Assembly: GCA_913062745.1 (NCBI GenBank)
Contig: CAJXXJ010000007.1
Coordinates: 1-19,157, forward strand
Source of the DNA: an uncultured Phaeodactylibacter sp.
GTDB lineage: Bacteria; Bacteroidota; Bacteroidia; Chitinophagales; Saprospiraceae
DNA: 19,157 nt
Reading direction: 5' to 3'
In this document: positions 15,303-19,157 of the stretch, piece after piece
How the letters are laid out: each line of letters begins with the position of its first letter
Numbering within the stretch: position 1 is the stretch's first letter
The notes under the pieces: generated by a model
The model's database searches: none
Told to the model about the DNA's origin: nothing
The model's input: only the letters and a program-made list of their open reading frames with translations
Made by a program: the position numbers and the translations under genes

Positions 15303-16523
15303 ATGCGACCACAAAAAATCATCTTTGAAAATGCCCAATCCGAAAAGCTCGCCGCACGGCTTGAGCTGCCCGTGGACCAGCATCCGCATACCTTTGCGCT
15401 ATTTGCGCACTGCTTCACCTGTAACAAAAACCTGACTGCTGTCCGCAATATCAGCCGCGCACTGACTATGCACGGCTTTGGGGTTTTTCGCTTTGATTTC
15501 ACCGGACTGGGGGAAAGTGAAGGAGATTTCGCGGATACCAATTTTTCGTCCAACGTTGAAGACCTTGAGGCGGCAGCCCGGTATATGGAGCAGCACCATC
15601 AGGCTCCCGGCCTGCTCATTGGCCACTCCCTGGGCGGGGCAGCGGTGCTAAGGGCAGCCGGGCTGCTCCCTTCCGTGCAAGCCGTGGCCGCTATCGGTGC
15701 CCCCTTTTCGCCGGAGCACGTCAGCCATCTGATAAAAGAGGGCACAGCTGAAATTGAGCAAAAAGGTGTCGCGGAAGTCTCTATAGCCGGCCGGCCCTTC
15801 CGGGTAAAACGGCAATTCCTGGAAGACATCCGCTCGCAAAATATGGAGGACAAAATCCAGTCCCTGAACCTCCCGCTGCTCATCCTGCATGCTCCGCAGG
15901 ATCTCACCGTTACCATTGATAATGCAGCGCGTATTTACCAGGCGGCGCGCCACCCAAAAAGCTTTATCTCACTCGACGGGGCAGACCACCTGCTGTCAGA
16001 CAAAGCGGACTCTCGTTACGCAGGCAGTATGATTGCCTCCTGGGCTGACCGCTACCTGAACAAAGAAGCCCCGGACCTTCTTAAGTCTGACGAGGATGTG
16101 GTAGTCAGGCTGGACGAGGAAGATGTATTCACTACCGATATAGGTATCCGGCAGCACAAGCTTACTGCTGATGAGCCGGCTTCTGTCGGCGGAGATGACT
16201 TTGGCCCCTCTCCCTACGAGCTGCTTACTGCCGGGCTCGGCGCCTGTACTGCTATGACTTTGCAGATGTACGCCCGCCGCAAAGACTGGCCACTAGAGCA
16301 GGTCAAGGTCCATCTTTCCCATTATAAGGACCATGCGAAAGACTGTGAAAATACAGAAAAGCCCGAGAGCAAAATTGACTACTTCGACCGTATCGTGGAA
16401 ATCGAAGGCGAGCTTTCCGCAGAGCAGCGGAGCAAACTATTGGAAATTGCGAATAAGTGCCCGGTACACCGGACCCTGAATGCTCCTATACAGATCAACA
16501 CTGAGCTAAAGCCCAAACCGTAG
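15303..16523 (+). CDS. Alpha/beta hydrolase-OsmC fusion protein
   Basis: 406 residues, cytoplasmic. Residues about 1-255 form an alpha/beta hydrolase: FDFTGLGES (64-72), nucleophile elbow GHSLGG with Ser109, acid Asp200 (APQDLTV) and His229 (DGADHLL). Residues about 262-402 are an OsmC/Ohr-like domain with GGDDFGPSPYELLTAGLGAC (296-315), Cys315 and Cys386 (NKCPVHR), the two cysteines that reduce organic hydroperoxides in that family. The same two-domain order is known from many bacteria; the hydrolase substrate is not. The fusion suggests ester hydrolysis linked to peroxide or thiol chemistry. The gene is alone, starts about 170 bases from the divergent permease, and ends at a strong bidirectional terminator. 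Confidence 0.92.
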   Translation: MRPQKIIFENAQSEKLAARLELPVDQHPHTFALFAHCFTCNKNLTAVRNISRALTMHGFGVFRFDFTGLGESEGDFADTNFSSNVEDLEAAARYMEQHHQAPGLLIGHSLGGAAVLRAAGLLPSVQAVAAIGAPFSPEHVSHLIKEGTAEIEQKGVAEVSIAGRPFRVKRQFLEDIRSQNMEDKIQSLNLPLLILHAPQDLTVTIDNAARIYQAARHPKSFISLDGADHLLSDKADSRYAGSMIASWADRYLNKEAPDLLKSDEDVVVRLDEEDVFTTDIGIRQHKLTADEPASVGGDDFGPSPYELLTAGLGACTAMTLQMYARRKDWPLEQVKVHLSHYKDHAKDCENTEKPESKIDYFDRIVEIEGELSAEQRSKLLEIANKCPVHRTLNAPIQINTELKPKP

Positions 16524-16530
16524 GCTAAAG

Positions 16531-16571
16531 AAAGAGCGCCGTTTCCCCCATCCGGGCAAACGGCGCTCTTT
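16531..16571. terminator. Bidirectional rho-independent terminator
   Basis: A perfect 14-bp stem (AAAGAGCGCCGTTT with its complement) around a 13-base loop. T-rich ends lie on both sides when read in either direction, serving the hydrolase-OsmC gene (stop at 16523, +) and the adhesin gene (stop at 16596, -). Confidence 0.9.
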
Positions 16572-16595
16572 TTGCGTTAAACCATTCCGGTCAAC

Positions 16596-19157
16596 CTACC
16601 GAAGCAGTGTGATGTCTCCCTTCTGAGTTCGACGTGGCTGTTCCGGACACTTGACATACAAGTAATAAGCATATACATCCGGCGGCAATTGCTTGCCTTT
16701 AAAGGTACCATCCCAACAGAGGTTTCGTATATCGCTTGAGCGGAATACCTCTTCGCCCCAGCGGTTGTAGATCATGAACTCAACTTCCTCGAATTCCTCC
16801 AGGAACTCACTGCGCAGGCAGACGAAGTCGTTGTTATTGTCTCCGTTTGGCGTAAAGGCATTCGCAACAAATACCATGTCTACACAACTTGGGCAATCCT
16901 CTACCGTAATGGTAGTGCTCAGTACCTGTTCGCAGGCACCCCTCGTCACCGTTACGGAATAGGTGGTCGTTCCGGTGGGTGAGGCCAGCGTCAGGGCAGC
17001 ATCCGGGTCAGACAGGCTGCCGGCCGGCTCCCACGCATAGGTGCAATCGTCGCAGCCAATGATTTCCAGTTGAGTGGTATCGCCGGCACATATCGTATCT
17101 GCAGTCACCAACAACTCAACAGAAAGGCTATCCACAATAATAACCGTCGCGGTAGTATCCAGCCCGCATGGGTTTTCCGCTATAGCGTAGTACAGTTGGT
17201 CTCCGGCCGGCGGAGTCAGCGTGATAACCGGGCCATCCCCAATAAAGTCCCAGCCTTCATTGTACCAGAATACTTCATTGGACGGGCTCGGCGGAGTCAC
17301 TATGGCACTTAGCTGTACTGAGTCGCCAAGACAGATGTTGGTAGCCGAAGCATCGATCATGATACTCGGCAACATAAGCCATTCCACGGTGGTAGTGTCC
17401 GGCATGACGCAGTCCAGCCCGGGCACAGTAGCGATGATCGTGTCAATTCCTGTAGAAGGCAGCAGAATAATCTGTGCTCCCGTATCGATTAGGTTGCCCT
17501 CACTATCCGTCCAGACGACGCATTCCGGCATCGTCCAGTTCGCGCTCAGCGTTATAGTGTCCAGCTCACAGGCAATCTGCCCGCCTCCGGTTATGACCAC
17601 TTGACTGCTGTCCACAGCCAGAACTACCGTTGTATCACTTACCATACCGCAGCCGTTGAAGGCCGTAAAGACGTAAGTAAAGGCTCCGGCAGCATCGGGT
17701 ACTACTACCAGGTCTGCATTCATAGCTACAATATTCCCGAGGGAGTCTGACCACTCATACACAGCCGGGTACAGACTGTCCACACTCACCAGCGCGGTAT
17801 CGCCCACGCAGACCTTAACGGTATCCGGAAGCATCGCATCCGGCGGTAGCATCGTATCCACCCGTACGCGGACTACGTCTTCCGTCACTTCGCAGAAGCC
17901 AGTGGTGTCCACGGTGGCCGTGAATTGGCTTTCGCCCAAAGCGGGCAATACACAAAGCTCCCCGCCCGTGCCGACTAATGTACCGGAAGCATCGTACCAC
18001 AGGATATCCTCCGCGGTAGCGCTGCCCTCTGCAATAACTGCCGTGAAGCAGACTGTATCCACAACCGGGCCGCACAGCAGCACCGTCGTGTCCGGCTGCG
18101 CTTCCACTACCACCGGCGCTTCCACCGTGATCGTTACAGAAGCAGTTACCGTGTCGCATTCGTTGGCGGCGGTAGCCTCGTAGGTGTAGCTGCCCGGTGC
18201 ATCCGGGGTAATTGTAATTTCCAATTCTTGCTGCTGCCCTGCCGGCACATTATCGCTCCAGCCGAGGAAGGTGGCATCCGCCGGCGTAAAGCTGGCCGTA
18301 AGCGTGACTTCGTCGCCCAGGCAAATCGTCGCCGCGGACGGCGTGATGTCAATCTCAGGCACCGGGATGCGGTCGATGACCACAGTATCCGGTTCTACGC
18401 AGTCCAGCCCGGGTGCGCTCACGATAACCGTGTCAGATGCGCCCGGCAGTATAGTTACGGTGCTGCCCGTGCCCAGCGTATCTCCCGCCGGGCTCGTCCA
18501 CAGCAGGCAGTCCGGGTAGTCGAAATTGGTGGTCAGCGTGACGGCCTCGTTTTCGCAGAAGCTTTCGCCTGCCCCCTCGATCACCAGGGCGCTGCTGTCT
18601 ACAGCAATCACCGTGACGGTATATTCCGCAGTGCCGCAGGCGTTGGAAGCGGTGAACAGGTACTCCGTCGTGCCGGGCACATCCGGGGTGACTACCAGCA
18701 CTTCGTTGGCGGCCAGCACGTTGCCATCCGCGTCTTCCCAGGTGTACGGCGGCGGGTAGTCCGGTGCCGGGCCCACCGTCAGCGTTTCGCCTACGCAAAC
18801 TTTAAGCGTGTCCTCCATGCCCGGAGGCGGCGGCGCTACCGTATCCACTTGTACTCGGACGATGTCTTCGGCCACGTCGCAGAAGAAAGCCGCACTGTCT
18901 ACCGTAGCGGTGTAGACGCTCTCCCCTACCGGCGGCAATACACAAAGCGCTCCGCCGGTGCCCACCAGCGTGCCGGAAGCATCGTACCACAGAATGTCCT
19001 CCGCGGTGGCGCTGCCCTCTGCAATAGCTGCCGTGAAGCAAACTGTATCCACAACCGGGCCGCACAGCAGCACCGTCGTGTCCGGCTGCGCTTCCACTAC
19101 CACCGGCGATTCCACCGTGATCGTTACAGAAGCAGTTACCGTGTCGCATTCGTTGGC
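16596..19157 (-). CDS. C-terminal part of a giant repetitive surface protein, T9SS type B
   Basis: The frame runs in from the right edge; 853 residues are seen and the start lies outside the window. It is a chain of Ig-like beta modules of about 80 residues, each with a paired-Cys pattern (for example ICLGDEVTLTA or VCVGDTALV near the module start, and a Cys before the end), rich in Thr/Val/Asp. Four modules make a 330-residue super-repeat, present about twice here. A single different Ig/PKD-like module follows (TADTICAGDTTQLEI...). The end is a gliding-motility-associated type B sorting domain: NAFTPNGDNNNDF, MIYNRWGEEVF, WDGTFKGKQLPPDVYAYYL. A surface adhesin or gliding-type protein such as SprB is likely. 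Confidence 0.9.
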   Translation of the reverse strand, partial: ANECDTVTASVTITVESPVVVEAQPDTTVLLCGPVVDTVCFTAAIAEGSATAEDILWYDASGTLVGTGGALCVLPPVGESVYTATVDSAAFFCDVAEDIVRVQVDTVAPPPPGMEDTLKVCVGETLTVGPAPDYPPPYTWEDADGNVLAANEVLVVTPDVPGTTEYLFTASNACGTAEYTVTVIAVDSSALVIEGAGESFCENEAVTLTTNFDYPDCLLWTSPAGDTLGTGSTVTILPGASDTVIVSAPGLDCVEPDTVVIDRIPVPEIDITPSAATICLGDEVTLTASFTPADATFLGWSDNVPAGQQQELEITITPDAPGSYTYEATAANECDTVTASVTITVEAPVVVEAQPDTTVLLCGPVVDTVCFTAVIAEGSATAEDILWYDASGTLVGTGGELCVLPALGESQFTATVDTTGFCEVTEDVVRVRVDTMLPPDAMLPDTVKVCVGDTALVSVDSLYPAVYEWSDSLGNIVAMNADLVVVPDAAGAFTYVFTAFNGCGMVSDTTVVLAVDSSQVVITGGGQIACELDTITLSANWTMPECVVWTDSEGNLIDTGAQIILLPSTGIDTIIATVPGLDCVMPDTTTVEWLMLPSIMIDASATNICLGDSVQLSAIVTPPSPSNEVFWYNEGWDFIGDGPVITLTPPAGDQLYYAIAENPCGLDTTATVIIVDSLSVELLVTADTICAGDTTQLEIIGCDDCTYAWEPAGSLSDPDAALTLASPTGTTTYSVTVTRGACEQVLSTTITVEDCPSCVDMVFVANAFTPNGDNNNDFVCLRSEFLEEFEEVEFMIYNRWGEEVFRSSDIRNLCWDGTFKGKQLPPDVYAYYLYVKCPEQPRRTQKGDITLLR
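17178..19157. repeat. 990-bp tandem super-repeat in the adhesin gene
   Basis: Two copies in register: 17178-18167 and 18168-19157 (period 990 bp, 330 codons, four Ig-like modules each). They are diverged over most of their length but almost identical at the right-hand end: 18061-18167 and 19051-19157 differ at one of 107 bases by eye, while the 120 bases before (17941-18060 versus 18931-19050) differ at about 15. The array probably continues beyond the window. Confidence 0.85.

Noticed and set aside
1..19157. CRISPR array, transposon ends, tRNA or rRNA genes
   Set aside because: No regularly spaced short repeats, transposase genes, cloverleaf sequences or rRNA-like stretches were seen; the only long repeats belong to the adhesin coding sequence.

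Overview
The window looks like chromosomal DNA of a Bacteroidota, most likely class Saprospiria (Lewinella/Phaeodactylibacter-like). Four things point there: a type A and a type B C-terminal sorting domain of the type IX secretion system, a dockerin-like/T9SS surface protein of a form common in that class, a 474-residue helical protein family typical of it, and promoters of the Bacteroidota TTTG/TAnnTTTG kind with A-rich leaders instead of Shine-Dalgarno sites. Base composition is moderately GC-rich with AT-rich intergenic gaps. I see no tRNA, rRNA, CRISPR, transposase or phage genes.

Layout. Positions 1-1336 (-) hold a FIST-domain sensor gene followed by the first 35 codons of a probable signalling partner that runs off the left edge. 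A SpoIIAA/STAS-like gene (1502-1894, +) diverges from it across a gap with a strong inverted repeat. On the minus strand, 1955-5692 carries Sua5 (tRNA t6A synthesis), two small hypothetical proteins, an MFS transporter and LolA (lipoprotein carrier); two rho-independent terminators divide this run into transcription units. On the plus strand, 5918-8815 carries a hypothetical protein and then a tight SlyD-type FKBP / RavA-type AAA+ pair. A 474-aa helical protein (8805-10229, -) converges on ravA.

Positions 10451-11680 (+) encode a secreted dockerin-like protein whose start is probably a TTG lying just downstream of a near-ideal Bacteroidota promoter. The 441-base gap that follows has two excellent terminators and, between them, a stretch rich in complementary segments that may be a small RNA. 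Next comes a 575-aa protein whose C-terminal third matches the nucleoside phosphorylase fold motif by motif (12122-13849, +). It overlaps convergently with an APC amino-acid permease (13839-15134, -). An alpha/beta hydrolase-OsmC fusion (15303-16523, +) ends at a bidirectional terminator shared with the 3' part of a giant repetitive adhesin-like protein with a T9SS type B tail (16596 to the right edge, -).

Most genes are housekeeping or envelope functions, and there is no obvious defence island. The places most worth a second look are the phosphorylase-domain protein, the structured gap 11812-12049, the slyD-ravA pair without its usual VWA partner, and the 990-bp repeat of the adhesin, whose copies become almost identical toward the right edge.
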